From NCBI GenBank assembly GCA_013400115.1, contig VXBP01008528.1, positions 1-64,000 of the forward strand: a stretch of DNA of 64,000 nt, written 5' to 3'. The translations under genes were made by a program, and so were the position numbers. This DNA is from Rhinopomastus cyanomelas (taxonomy: Eukaryota; Chordata; Aves; Bucerotiformes; Rhinopomastidae). Below the pieces are notes generated by a model, which was not told the DNA's origin, did no database searches, and saw only the letters and a program-made list of their open reading frames with translations. Below, one piece after another: positions 11,736 to 20,788 of this stretch. The first letter of the stretch is position 1, and each line of letters begins with the position of its first letter.

Positions 11736-12273
11736 AAAATGAAGTGGTCCTGAGGTTAAGGACCATCTTCCCAACTTGGCAATGTTGGTCCTAAGACTAC
11801 AGCATCAGTAGCCCTGAGATACCTACAGAAGAAGACTAATTCACCTTTCCTCTGGGCTGTCTGTGCCTTTTCTGTCTTGGCTTAGACTCTGCAGAGCAGG
11901 AGTGGCTGCAGCATGCAGCCCGGGCAGGGGTCACTGCCTTCCCGACCACCAACCATAAATACAAGCAAGGGAAGGCAATTTTTCTGAGGAAAAGATAAAA
12001 CCACTCAGATAGAGTCAGAAAACATGATAAAATAAACTCTGTTTGGCAGTGCCTTGTCCTCACACCTCTCACCTGGGCTCCAGGAGGGGCTTCCAGGTCC
12101 CAGAGCCAATGTTGGGTCAGCCAAGGGTGCAACCCTGCTGGGACAGACTGGGATAAGACTTGCCTGGGACCAACCATGGGCTGGGAGTGTCTCTGCCAGC
12201 TACTCAGTGTCTCTCCTCAGCTAGTGAAAAGACCTCAGAAAACGCCAAGATTTCACCTTTCATGGAGCATGAG
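11736..12273. other. Unique non-coding sequence
   Basis: Nothing recognisable. It separates two CR1 tails and includes one domain-free minus-strand open frame (11836-12177). Confidence 0.5.
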
Positions 12274-12390
12274 GTCCCATCCCTAGAGCCATTCAAGGTC
12301 AGGCTGGATGGGGCTCTGGGCAGACTAGTCTGGTGAGTGATGGCCCTGCTTGTTGTAGGGGGGTTGGACTACATGCCCTTTGAAGGTCAT
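12274..12390 (+). mobile_element. CR1 LINE 3' fragment, group E
   Basis: It reads 'ccatccctagagccattcaagg' and then TTGTAGGGGGGTTGGACTAC. It stops at 'tttgaaggtcat' without a terminal ATTCTATG repeat, exactly where an oppositely oriented CR1 tail begins. Confidence 0.9.
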
Positions 12391-12459
12391 TGAATCATAG
12401 AATCATTAGGGATTGGAAGGGACCTCAAAAGATCATCTAGTGCAATCCCCCTGCCACAG
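12391..12459 (-). mobile_element. CR1 LINE 3' end, group A
   Basis: The plus strand shows GAATCATAGAATCATTAGGG and the antisense of the group A tail as far as CCCTGCCACAG. With the previous copy it forms a tail-to-tail CR1 pair that lacks the first copy's terminal repeat. Confidence 0.93.
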
Positions 12460-13649
12460 AGGTCTCCTATGATTCCATAATTCAGAGTGGCCTGAGGTCT
12501 TTGCTGGACCAACAGCAACCTGTCTGGACTCCCACACAGTCTCCACTCCATTCACTGCCCTGACAGGAATGATGCTAGAAGCGAGGAACATGATCACAGA
12601 CATATTTTCCCCATGATGCTACTAGGAGAAGCATTTCAGTGAATTCAGGCTGCAGCAGAGGTCAAACCTCAAGCCCTTCTCGAAGGACCTGGCCATCTCA
12701 TTTCATTTTGCCTACTTCAGCTTCCAGCCCTCCCCTGTCAAATGGAAATAATACTCAGTATCTGCAAATCGTGGGGCTCTCAGAGGAATTAGTGCCATTA
12801 ATAGCTCCATACGTCATGGACAAGACACTTGCTTTTGTCATTAGAAGAGACAGTCCCCACAACCCCAAACAAACCATCCCCGCTGCGTCTGCCCGACGGT
12901 GCTTTCGCCCTCATCCAACACACGCCGGAGGCTCTCACTGCGTTTCCACGGGCTTTAGAACAGGCCCCTCATGCAATATGCATTTAGTCAAGATAGTGCT
13001 CGCAGAAAAGGCTCCTGAATGAGACAAAATACCTAATCAACTGCATTTACCCCGGGCTTCAGTCTCCCACCTGCACCAGGATTCTCTCCGCTAGCAACGC
13101 AAATGGCACCGACTCTTCTCTATAGCCTCAATCACGACATTATGCCGCCGCAGCCTGCGTCGGGTGGAGAAGCAATTTATAATTTGAGATGCCTTCAAGT
13201 TAGGAAGCAACTGATTACTGGAACAAGAACTTTGTGACTCCCCAGAATTATAAACCCACGACTCCAGTGAATCATGTGCAGATGGAAATGGGGCCTCGTT
13301 AGAGCGGCCGCCGTGCCCCACGCTAGAGAGAGGTGTGGTGGATCCTCCCTGAATGAAGATGTAAGCACAGACACAGCCCTGTGCTTGTTAAGTGAAACCA
13401 TATACAAACCCCAAAATACTTCAGTCAGACGGGGGAGGTCTTTATATTTTATCATCTTAAGGTGAAATACAGATCTGGTGACAAAATAGGACAGAAAGTA
13501 CTTGGGAGAGCTGCTGGCTAGTGGCTTCCCAGGTAGAAGTCACGGGATGCTAAAACCAGCATGATTTGGGGAAATTTTTGCACCAACCTCAAGCACCTGC
13601 CATGCTCCCATCTCTGCTCAACCTCTTTTGTCAGGAACTTGACAGAATG
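12460..13649. other. Unique sequence, CpG-retaining between 12890 and 13170
   Basis: No gene is recognised. The block 12890-13290 has more CpG than typical bird intergenic DNA and includes ATGCAAT followed by ATGCATTT at 12971-12985 (POU-type half-sites) and GCTAGCAACGCAAATGG near 13092. It could be a conserved non-coding element, but there is no alignment to test this. Confidence 0.4.
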
Positions 13650-14522
13650 GTGACACCAAGCCAGGGGGAGTGTTGGTCTGTTGGGGCGTGGGAAGACACT
13701 GCAGAGAGATCTGGACAGGCTGGGGCAATGGGCAGCGGGCAACGGGATGAGGTGTAACAGGGTCAAGTGCAGGGCTTACCCTTGGGCCACAAGAACTCCT
13801 GCAGCTACAGGATCCACTGGGGGATGAGTGGTTGGAGAGCAGCCTGGCAGAGAGGGACCTGGCAGTACTGGGTGACAACTGGCTGAACAGGAGCCAGCAG
13901 GAGACCCAGGTGGCCTGGAAGGCCAATGGCATTCTGGCTTGGATCAGCAATAGTGTGGCCAGGAGGACTGGGGATGTCATTCTGCCTGGCACTGGGCACT
14001 GGGGAGGCCTCTCCTTGAGTACTGGGAGCAGTGCTGGGCACCTCACTTCCAGAAAGAGATGGAGGGATGGAGCTGGTCCAGAGGAGCAATGAGACTGGGG
14101 AAGGGACTGGAGGGAAAGGCTGATGGGGAGAGGCTGAGGGACCTGGAGGTGTTTTAGCCTGGAGAAGAGGAGACTCAGGGGGGACCTTCTCCCTCTCTAC
14201 AGCTCCCTGAAGGGAGGTTGTAGTCAGCTGGGGGTCAGGCTCTTCTCTCAGGCAACCAGCACCAGGACGAGAGGGCAGGGCTTGAAGCTGCCAGGGGAGG
14301 GTTAGGTTGGGTGGTAGGAAGCCCTTCCTCACAGAAAGGGTGATCAGAGCCTGGGATGGACCTCCCAGGGCTGTGGTGTAGTTGCCATCCCTGGAGGTGT
14401 TGAAGGACACCTGGCTGTGGCCCTGAGTGCCCTGGTGTGGCCGCTCTGGTGATGTTAGGTCCTGGTCTGTTTTGGCTGAGCTCAGAGGGCTTTTCCAGCC
14501 TCAATCATTCTGGGATTCTGTG
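13650..14522 (+). mobile_element. CR1 LINE, longest copy in the window, group C
   Basis: It carries the C-terminal part of the CR1 ORF2 reverse-transcriptase protein in broken frames. A remnant of the conserved DTK..GG segment lies near 13652. Then comes MESSLAERDLAVLGDNWLN (from 13832) and the KANGIL and SVARR..DVILP segments, followed by the EERLREL-like and SLEKRR-like regions and a GC-rich 3' part ending TTTTCCAGCCTCAATCATT and ATTCTGTG. Stops and frameshifts rule out a functional protein. Related minus-strand copies are at 27963-28593 and 56557-57078. Confidence 0.95.
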
Positions 14523-15067
14523 AAATTAATTTTATTAGATTTGAAGACAACCCAGAGCTGGAAGAGACCAGCAGCATGTTAAGGACAGAATTAGCCTTTA
14601 AAATGGTCTGGGATCAATTGAGAAACAACTGAAAATTCAGAATTCTGAGTGGACTGGATGAAATCCAATAGGGATATGGATACAGGGTGCTGGACATAGG
14701 CAGGACTATTCAAAAACATGAATAAACCCCTGGTGAAGGGATGCACAAGGAAAACTAGAAGCCACTGGAGTGGTTTGCCCTGCCTAGACTGTGTAGGAGG
14801 ATCCACAACCACCTTGTTTAGATAAAAACGAGATTTCTGGAAAACAAAGTAATAAATACAAATATTGACAGAGACTTGGTGCCAACTTGCAGGTTGGGGA
14901 AATTAGTTCTTCCCTGAAATGAAAGGTTGGCCGCTCTTGCTTGTTGGGCTTTTTTCCAGAAAAGCCAAGATTGTGACAAAACAATTGGAGAGCAAAACCA
15001 CCTCCATGGCAAGGAAGAGGCATCTCAGAGCTGTGTCCTCATTGTGACTTCACAGTGATGTATTGAG
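14523..15067. other. Unassigned sequence between two CR1 copies
   Basis: No known repeat is recognised. Minus-strand open frames (14591-14812 and 14784-15023) lack motifs. It may be one flank of a segment split by the CR1 at 15068-15473, because 15474-16299 also carries an unexplained minus-strand open frame. Confidence 0.35.
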
Positions 15068-15473
15068 GACAGAGAAGGGCAACGAGGCTGATGAAGGGAT
15101 TGGAGAACAGGTCTGAGGGGGAGAGACTGAGGAAGCTGAGGCTGTTTAGCCTGAAGAAGAGAGGAGACCTTATTGCCCTTTACAGCTTCCTGAAGGGAAG
15201 CTGGAGTGAGGCTGGTGTTGGCCTCTTCTCCCCAGTAACTGCTGACAGAAGCAGAGGAAATGGCCACCGGTTGCCCCAGGGGAAGTTTAGACTGGAAATT
15301 AGGAGAAACGTCTTTAGTGAAAGGGCAGTTAAACAGTGGAACAGACTGCCCAGGGCAGTCCCCATCTCTGGAGGGATTCAAAAGGCAGTGGATGTGGGAC
15401 ATGGTCTGGTGGTCCTGAAGGTTGGACTTGATGATGTAGAGGTCCTTTCCAACCTTAATGATTCAGTTCAATG
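15068..15473 (+). mobile_element. CR1 LINE, truncated, group G
   Basis: A nearly uninterrupted CR1 3' coding remnant: GERLRKLRLFSLKKRGDLIA, then LFSPVTADRSRGNG and NRLPRAVPISGG. It continues through 'ggttggacttgatgatg' to TTAATGATTCAG. Unlike most copies it keeps one frame open for about 130 codons, so it is one of the less decayed copies. Confidence 0.95.
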
Positions 15474-16331
15474 TAACTGACCTCCCTGTGACTTTAGATC
15501 CTTACATGCTTCACATAAGTTCCATGTCTTAATCAAGCTCCAAACCCACTCCTTAGCAGAGATGGACTTTCTGGAGGAAGATGAAACCCACCAGGAGCTT
15601 TTCCAGGATCACTTTCATGGGTCAATCTACCTACTCCTGAACCTAGACTATTGCTTCAAAGCTTAGTGTCCTTCATCAGTGACTCTCCTCATTTCCTGGC
15701 AATTCCCCTTCCTCCTCTGGAGGGTGAAAGCCCTACCTGCAAGCAGACAGACTGCAATGAAGGTTTTCTTTTCCCTGTCATGTCCAGACACCATCCCACA
15801 GTTTTATGTCATAGGCAAACCCTTCAGGGATGCTCCTTCCAGAGGGGTAGGGAGGGTTTGACTCACTATTTGTAAGAAAAATCTGTGCTACCTCAATATT
15901 AGGACTTTGCACAGGTTGGTGCTGTAGATACAAAGGATTTTGTACTTGTTGGTGCTGCAGATAAAAAGCACAGAATAACAAAGTTCTGATAAAGACAGCC
16001 AAGTACCCAAGCACTACCCTCATGGTTCCCCCTTCCACAAGCACTTTAGTGGTTTGGGGGGGCCAGAACAATATGAAATCTGTGTTTTCAGGAGGCTTCA
16101 GCATCACCTCAGAAGCGAAGTACCATGAGGAGATGGTGGATGGGTCCTTGAGGTGTAAAAGAAAGGCAACCAGTGCAGGTAAAACCACTGGCTTAGGCTG
16201 AGTATTAGGTTTTTTCCAAAGTAGCTTCTTCCTTTTAACCCTAAGGATGCTCCTGTGTGGAGAACTGCTCACTTGGTACTTGCTGATAGAAGTAATCACA
16301 GCTTGGGGGCTGTTCTCTTCCAGAGAAAGTT
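15474..16331. other. Unassigned sequence holding a 173-codon minus-strand frame
   Basis: Between the CR1 and the AAT repeat. Two imperfect copies of a 33-bp unit sit at about 15912-15977, with GTTGGTGCTG at 15915 and again at 15948. See the separate entry for the open frame. Confidence 0.4.
15778..16299 (-). other. Unidentified 173-codon open frame
   Basis: The frame is open from 16299 to a TGA at 15778. It has a hydrophobic stretch (VVLGYLAVFIRTLLFCAFYL), followed by an 11-residue near-repeat (YLQHQQVQNPL, then YLQHQPVQSPN) encoded by the 33-bp direct repeat. No family is recognised. A decayed retroelement reading frame is possible, but I see no diagnostic motif. The AAT repeat lies directly upstream and no promoter or splice context is evident. 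It is more likely non-coding than not. Confidence 0.15.
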
Positions 16332-16441
16332 TAAATAATAATAATAATATTCATAATAATAAATAAGAGTGATAGCTAAATAATCATAATAAATACTAAA
16401 CAATAAGAATAATAACCTAATAATAATATTCATAATCACAA
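16332..16441. repeat. Imperfect (AAT)n microsatellite
   Basis: A run of AAT/ATA units broken by 'gagtgatagc', 'actaaac' and similar interruptions. The interruptions indicate an old array. Confidence 0.9.
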
Positions 16442-16744
16442 TGAAAACAGCATCAAATCCCCCAGTGATTTTTGGGAGATATTCCAGGAGAAATCCTACC
16501 CCTTTGGCAGGTACTTGGCTTCACATTCAGCATCTGCACCTGAATTTTGCAGACATTCTGAGACCCAGCAGCTCTGCCAGCAGCCACATCCACCCTACTG
16601 GCAGCAGCTGTGGCTGAGCTGGAACTCGGGTTCTTCAAGCCAAAGGAGTCAAAGTCACCTCTGCACTGTCCTACAAGTCAAGAGGGCTTGAGATACAAAG
16701 ACTCCTGCTGCAAGAGTCAGAAAAGAGCTGGACTGACCCTATGG

Positions 16745-17124
16745 ATGAGGGAGTTGGGGCTGTTCAGCCTGGAGAAGAGAAGGCTCTGGATGGACCTGAC
16801 AGCAGCTTCCAGTACCTGAAGGGGCACAGGAAAAGTCCCCTGGAGAGGGACTTTTTCTGAGGGACTCTAGGGATAGAACAAGGGGCCTGGGTTCTGGCTA
16901 AAAAAGGGGAGATTTAGATGAGATGGGAGGAAGAAATTCCTCCCTGCTAGGGTGCTGAGACCCTGGAACAAGTTGCCCAGGGAGTTTGTGGCTGCTTCAT
17001 CCCTGGAAGTGTTCAAGGCCAGGCTGGATGTGGGTCTGGGCAACCTGCTCTGGCGAGAGGTGTCGCAGGGGGTTGGGGCTGGGTGAGCTCTGAGGTCTGT
17101 TCCAACCTAAACCAGTCGGTGATG
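16745..17124 (+). mobile_element. CR1 LINE, truncated, group F
   Basis: It starts at 'gagggagttggggctgttcagcctgg', with peptide MRELGLFSLEKRRLWMDLTA, and passes GTGTTCAAGGCCAGGCTGGA. It ends 'ttccaacctaaaccagtcggtgatg'. Its closest relative in the window is 32108-32486. Confidence 0.94.
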
Positions 17125-17267
17125 TTTTGCCAAGCTGTTGTGTTGGAACAAAGTGGAAGCTGCATACAACTACAGACAGAGATTTTTCCTGTTTAAAAGA
17201 TACCCAGCTTGGGGTTTTTTTCTGAAGAACTTTGTGAAGGGCACATTATTTAGCTGCAAAGTCAGGA

Positions 17268-17313
17268 TCTCTTGGGTCCCTTCCAACCCCTAACGTCCTA
17301 TGATCCTATGATC
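17268..17313 (+). mobile_element. CR1 LINE, 46-bp tail fragment
   Basis: Only the extreme 3' end is present: 'gggtcccttccaacccctaa' and a CCTATGATCCTATGATC repeat. It may be a very short insertion or the remnant of a deletion. Confidence 0.8.
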
Positions 17314-17856
17314 TGAAGGACCAGCACACCAAAACACAAACTGGCCATGCAACTCGATCCACCCCTACTCTGTGCCTGTGCATCACCATGGAAGGTTTTA
17401 TGGTCATCACAGGGTTGCAGAAGGGGAAGTATCAGACAGGCTTAATGGCAAATTAATCATCATTATCATAATAGACCCCATCCATAACACACACATTCCA
17501 AATCATCCCAAGGACTGCACTGGTTCTGCAGTCACTCTTCCCGACACATTTTATGCCTGAGCCCTGGCAGAGAGAGAATAAGGAGCACAAAGCCTCAGAT
17601 CTTGAGTCTAAGGCTAATCTCACTGTTCCAAACTTGTTTTATGCCTGAGCCGTGGCATGGAGAGAATGAGGGACCCAAAGCCCCAAATCCTGAGCCTAAT
17701 GCTAAAGACTAGCTCCTGAAAACTCCACATTGATGGGAGCATCGTCTGCTCCAGCAGCTACAGATTTCTACAGGCTGCAGCTTCTTGAGGGAATGTAAAC
17801 AGAAAACACTACTCCCACCCTCATACATATATAAAATCCTCTCATTTGAATCACAC
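17314..17856. other. Unique sequence with a local duplication
   Basis: Two related segments occur about 95 bp apart: TTTTATGCCTGAGCC at 17550 and again at 17637, each followed by a GGCA..GAGAGAAT pattern and 'aaagcc'. This suggests an old local duplication of roughly 80-90 bp. No gene is seen. Confidence 0.5.
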
Positions 17857-18054
17857 ACAGAATCACAGAAAGTTAGGGACTGGAAGGGACCTTGAAAGAT
17901 CATCTGGTCCAATCCCCCTGCCACAGCAGGATCACATAGACCAAGTCACACAGGAACATGTCCAGGAGGGTTTTAGATGTCTCCAGAGAAGGAGACTCCA
18001 CAACCCCCCTGGGCAGCCTGTTCCAGTGCTCTGTCACTCTCACTGGGAAGAAGT
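17857..18054 (-). mobile_element. CR1 LINE 3' end, group A
   Basis: Antisense tail (AGAATCACAGAAAGTTAGGG), then the group A body back to 'cactgggaagaagtt', where it breaks abruptly into a different CR1 tail segment. Confidence 0.94.
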
Positions 18055-18093
18055 TCAAGTCCAACCATTAACCCCACTGTCCCAAGGCCATTA
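18055..18093 (-). mobile_element. CR1 LINE, 39-bp internal tail fragment
   Basis: CAAGTCCAACCATTAACCCC is the antisense of the 'ggttggacttg' box found near CR1 3' ends. It follows the previous copy with no gap, so two CR1 fragments have been joined or one was inserted at the other's end. Confidence 0.75.
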
Positions 18094-18120
18094 GATAAAA
18101 ATAAAATTCTCTATAATGTT

Positions 18121-18211
18121 GTAGAATCATAGAACAATTACATCTGGAAGAGAACTTCCAGATCTGGAAGAGATCTTCCAGATCACAGAACATTAGGGAT
18201 TGGAAGGGACC
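18121..18211 (-). mobile_element. CR1 LINE tail fragments with foldback insert, group A
   Basis: It begins TAGAATCATAGAACAATTAC. It is then interrupted by alternating inverted copies of CTTCCAGATC and GATCTGGAAG (18142-18184) and resumes as a second tail, 'cacagaacattagggattgg'. It stops at an N. The order suggests template switching or an assembly artefact. Confidence 0.75.
18142..18184. repeat. Nested palindromes
   Basis: CTTCCAGATCTGGAAG (18155-18170) is a perfect 16-bp palindrome. GATCTGGAAG (18161-18170) and CTTCCAGATC (18175-18184) form a perfect 10-bp hairpin with loop AGAT. ATCTGGAAG (18142-18150) also pairs with CTTCCAGAT (18155-18163). Confidence 0.95.
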
Positions 18212-18212
18212 N
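18212..18212. other. Assembly gap or ambiguous base (N)
   Basis: A single N interrupts a CR1 tail after 'ggaagggac'. Single Ns at gaps can hide any length of missing sequence. Confidence 0.9.
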
Positions 18213-18526
18213 TCTATATAGAGAGAATGATATTATACAGATAATTTTTACAGAGTACCGTAAAAAATGCAGTAAATAAAGAGCACAACGGGCTTCATGG
18301 CCACTTGCACGTCTGCGCTGGTGCGCAGCGCTGGGGGTGACTGGCCAGCCCGGCAGTCAAGTGTGTGAGCAGAGCGGGGCAGAGGGGCTGCACTTTCCTG
18401 TGCTCTCCCCCTCCCCTTTTCTCACAGAATGAAACGAGCCTGGCCCAGGTCCCTGTGGCAGAGCCGGCGTGTCCCGTCCCCCCCCGCACTGAGGGGTGAT
18501 TACATGCCCCCCGAACACCTGCGAGA
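18213..18526. other. Unique sequence between two Ns
   Basis: AT-rich start (18213-18280), then a GC-rich stretch (18300-18520). No gene or repeat is recognised. Because it is bounded by Ns, its position relative to its neighbours is less certain. Confidence 0.5.
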
Positions 18527-18527
18527 N
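18527..18527. other. Assembly gap or ambiguous base (N)
   Basis: Single N directly before a CR1-like scrap. Confidence 0.9.
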
Positions 18528-18550
18528 CATCGAGTCCAACCCTTTCCCAG
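18528..18550 (-). mobile_element. CR1 LINE scrap beside an N
   Basis: CATCGAGTCCAACC matches the antisense of the 'ggttggactcgatgat' box near CR1 3' ends. The rest is probably lost in the adjacent gap. Confidence 0.5.
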
Positions 18551-18890
18551 CCCTATCATCACTATTCATATTTATAAAAGTGAATTCTATGAAATTCTTT
18601 ATACAATATAGAAATCAAACTGATTATTGTTAGTATAGAATATATATAACTATATAGATATAGATAAGATATGCAATGTATATTATATAATAGAGTTATA
18701 TAATATATGCAGTATGTAATATGCTATCTTTATAACACTGGTATAATATAATTAACTGAATTATTAGCAATACATGGAAGTAATAATTAATTTAGTTATT
18801 CCTGTTAATTAATACTAAACAATTAATATTTGTATGTATTTATAACATGTTATTATATTGTTATTGAGTTATTATGATATAACTCTGTGA
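18551..18890. repeat. AT-rich low-complexity tract
   Basis: TATA/ATTA-dominated sequence without a fixed unit. With 19179-19333 it forms one AT-rich block into which the tandem CR1 tails at 18891-19178 are set. Confidence 0.85.
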
Positions 18891-19178
18891 CTGGATGTGT
18901 TCCTGTGCTACTTGGTCTAGGTGATCCTGCTGTGGCAGGGGGATTGGACTAGATGATCTTTCGAGGTCCCTTCTAATCCCTAATGATTCTATGACTTGGT
19001 CTAGGTGATCCTGCTGTGGCAGGGGGATTGGACTAGATGATCTTTCGAGGTCCCTTCTAATCCCTAATGATTCTATGACTTGGTCTAGGTGATCCTGCTG
19101 TGGCAGGGGGATTGGACTTGACAATCTCTCGAGGTCCCTTCCAATCCCCAATGTTCTGTGATTCTGTGTGATTCTGTG
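18891..19178 (+). mobile_element. CR1 LINE tail in three tandem units, group A
   Basis: It starts 'ctggatgtgttcctgtg'. The last ~84 bp of the element then appears three times head to tail: 18910-18993, 18994-19077 and 19078-19178. Units 1 and 2 are identical over all 84 bp. Unit 3 differs at several positions and ends with ATTCTGTG repeats. Identity of the first two units indicates a recent duplication rather than independent insertions. Confidence 0.95.
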
Positions 19179-19333
19179 ACAGTAGAACTATAAGATGCAG
19201 ATAATATGAGATTTAAATATATAGACCTATCTAATATAGATATTATTTATATATTGAATTGTATAAGACAGATAATATTATTTACTCATATATATGCTTA
19301 TACTCTTATACTCTATATAAATATTATATTCAT
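19179..19333. repeat. AT-rich low-complexity tract
   Basis: TATA/ATAT-dominated sequence continuing the block on the far side of the CR1 tandem and ending at an N. Confidence 0.8.
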
Positions 19334-19334
19334 N
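19334..19334. other. Assembly gap or ambiguous base (N)
   Basis: Single N at an abrupt change from AT-rich DNA to GC-balanced sequence, so the join may not be collinear in the genome. Confidence 0.9.
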
Positions 19335-20086
19335 CATAAAGCACCATTCATGGCTCCTGGCAGCACCCGCATGGGAACCGCCGGCTACGGGGCGACACTC
19401 ATTGTGTCCCCAGATAAAAACACTGCTCTCACCGAGGCTTCTGAAAATAGAAGCTGGCTGCGATGGCGGTTCGGCACCACAGGGTATTTAAAAAAATAAT
19501 AAAATAAAATAAAGGAAAAGGGTTACTTCACCTCGGTCCCTTTTAAAGTCAGTTAAGTGCGGGGCTGCGGGGCTGTCGGCTGGGCAGCAGTGGGAAAGCA
19601 CAGGGCTGCGGGGCTGTTTGCTCGCCGGAGCATCTGGCACCGAGGCCACTCCTGCCCTCGCACCGCCTGGGAGCTGCTCCTGCTCCCTGCAGCTCTGACA
19701 AGGGCTCTCTGTCGGGGTGGTCAGCGGTGTAAGGTGGAAAAGAAAAGCCTCGTCTCAAACAGTCCCGCTGGAAGGATCAGAAAGCTTAGAGAAAACAACA
19801 AGGTCCTTAAGAGAGACGACAAAGCACCCACAAGGCTTCGATAAATCTGTGCCCAAGAGGCAGAGCAAATGTTGGATCACAATGGCCCCTCAAGCTGTTC
19901 CTGGGAAGGTGGGTTGCAGGGTGGTGGGTAACTGGTTCAAAGTGGGCCACCGGCTGTGGGCTATGGGCAAGCGAGATACTGCTGAGAATTCCCGGCTGCC
20001 TTCAGCGGAGCCACGTCCCATCTGCCCCTACACAAAACACATCCACACCCTTCTTATCCTCCTGTTCCCAGAGTCAGTACAGCTAG
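19335..20086. other. Unique sequence, GC-rich start
   Basis: 19555-19720 is GC-rich with two copies of CAGGGCTGCGGGGCTG-like wording (GCGGGGCTGCGGGGCTGT at 19559; GCTGCGGGGCTGTTTG at 19606). No exon is recognised. A short (TAAAA)n tract occupies about 19489-19516. Confidence 0.45.
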
Positions 20087-20586
20087 TGTTCTGTGTCCAG
20101 CTCTGGGTGCCACAGTATCAGCAGGACACTGAGGGGCTGGAGCGGGGCCACAGAAAGGCAACAAGGCTGGGGAGAGGGCTGGAGAACAGATCCTGTGAGG
20201 AGGGGCTAAAGGAACTGGAGTTCTTTAGACTAGGGAAGAGGAGGCTGAGAGGAGACCTCTTACAACTACCTGTAAGGAGGTTGTAGCGAGGCTGGTGCTG
20301 GGCTCTCTCCCAAATTACTAATGATAGGATGAAGGGAAATGGCCTCAAGTTACATCAGGGAAGGTTTAGATTGGATCTCAGGAAGAAGTTCTTTCCTGAG
20401 AGGATGGTTGGGCACTGGAAGAGGCTGCCCAGGGAGGTGGTGGAGTCACTGTCCCTGGAGGTGTTTAAAAACCAAGTAGCTAAAGCACTTGAGGCCATGG
20501 TGTAGGGGTTAGGGAGATGTTGGGATGAGGGCTGGACTTGATGATCCTGGAGCTCCTTTCCAGCCTTGATGACTCTATGATTCTAG
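20087..20586 (+). mobile_element. CR1 LINE, truncated ~500 bp, group D
   Basis: It starts at 'gtgttctgtgtccagctctggg', which corresponds to the QFWAPQY region of CR1 ORF2. It continues through the EERLKEL-like and GKRRLRGDL regions to CAGCCTTGATGACTCTATGATTCTAG. It has several stops. The copy at 59875-60375 shares its wording and is similar in length but lies on the opposite strand. Confidence 0.96.
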
Positions 20587-20667
20587 AAGTATAAATCCAA
20601 AGGTTGTTCTTGCATACCCCACATCTGGTTAGACTTGGGACGTACCAGAAATCAGAGAGTCCTAGGA

Positions 20668-20788
20668 ACTCTGAGGTTGGGAAAGACCTTCAAGATCATC
20701 CGGTCCAACCGTGAACGTGACTCTCCCAAAGCCACCACTAAATCATGTCCCTGAGCTCCAGATCTCCATGCCATTCAAACACATCCAG
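20668..20788 (-). mobile_element. CR1 LINE 3' fragment, group G
   Basis: 'ctgaggttgggaaagacc' then ATCATCCGGTCCAACC is the antisense of a CR1 3' end lacking the terminal repeats. It ends at 'cattcaaacacatccag'. It lies tail-to-tail with the copy ending at 20586. Confidence 0.85.

Noticed and set aside
13805..14410. 201-codon minus-strand frame
   Set aside because: It is the antisense of the group C CR1. The GC-rich repeat simply lacks stops on that strand.
18910..19178. Regularly spaced 84-bp repeats as a possible CRISPR array
   Set aside because: Units abut with no spacers, and the sequence is a eukaryotic CR1 tail.
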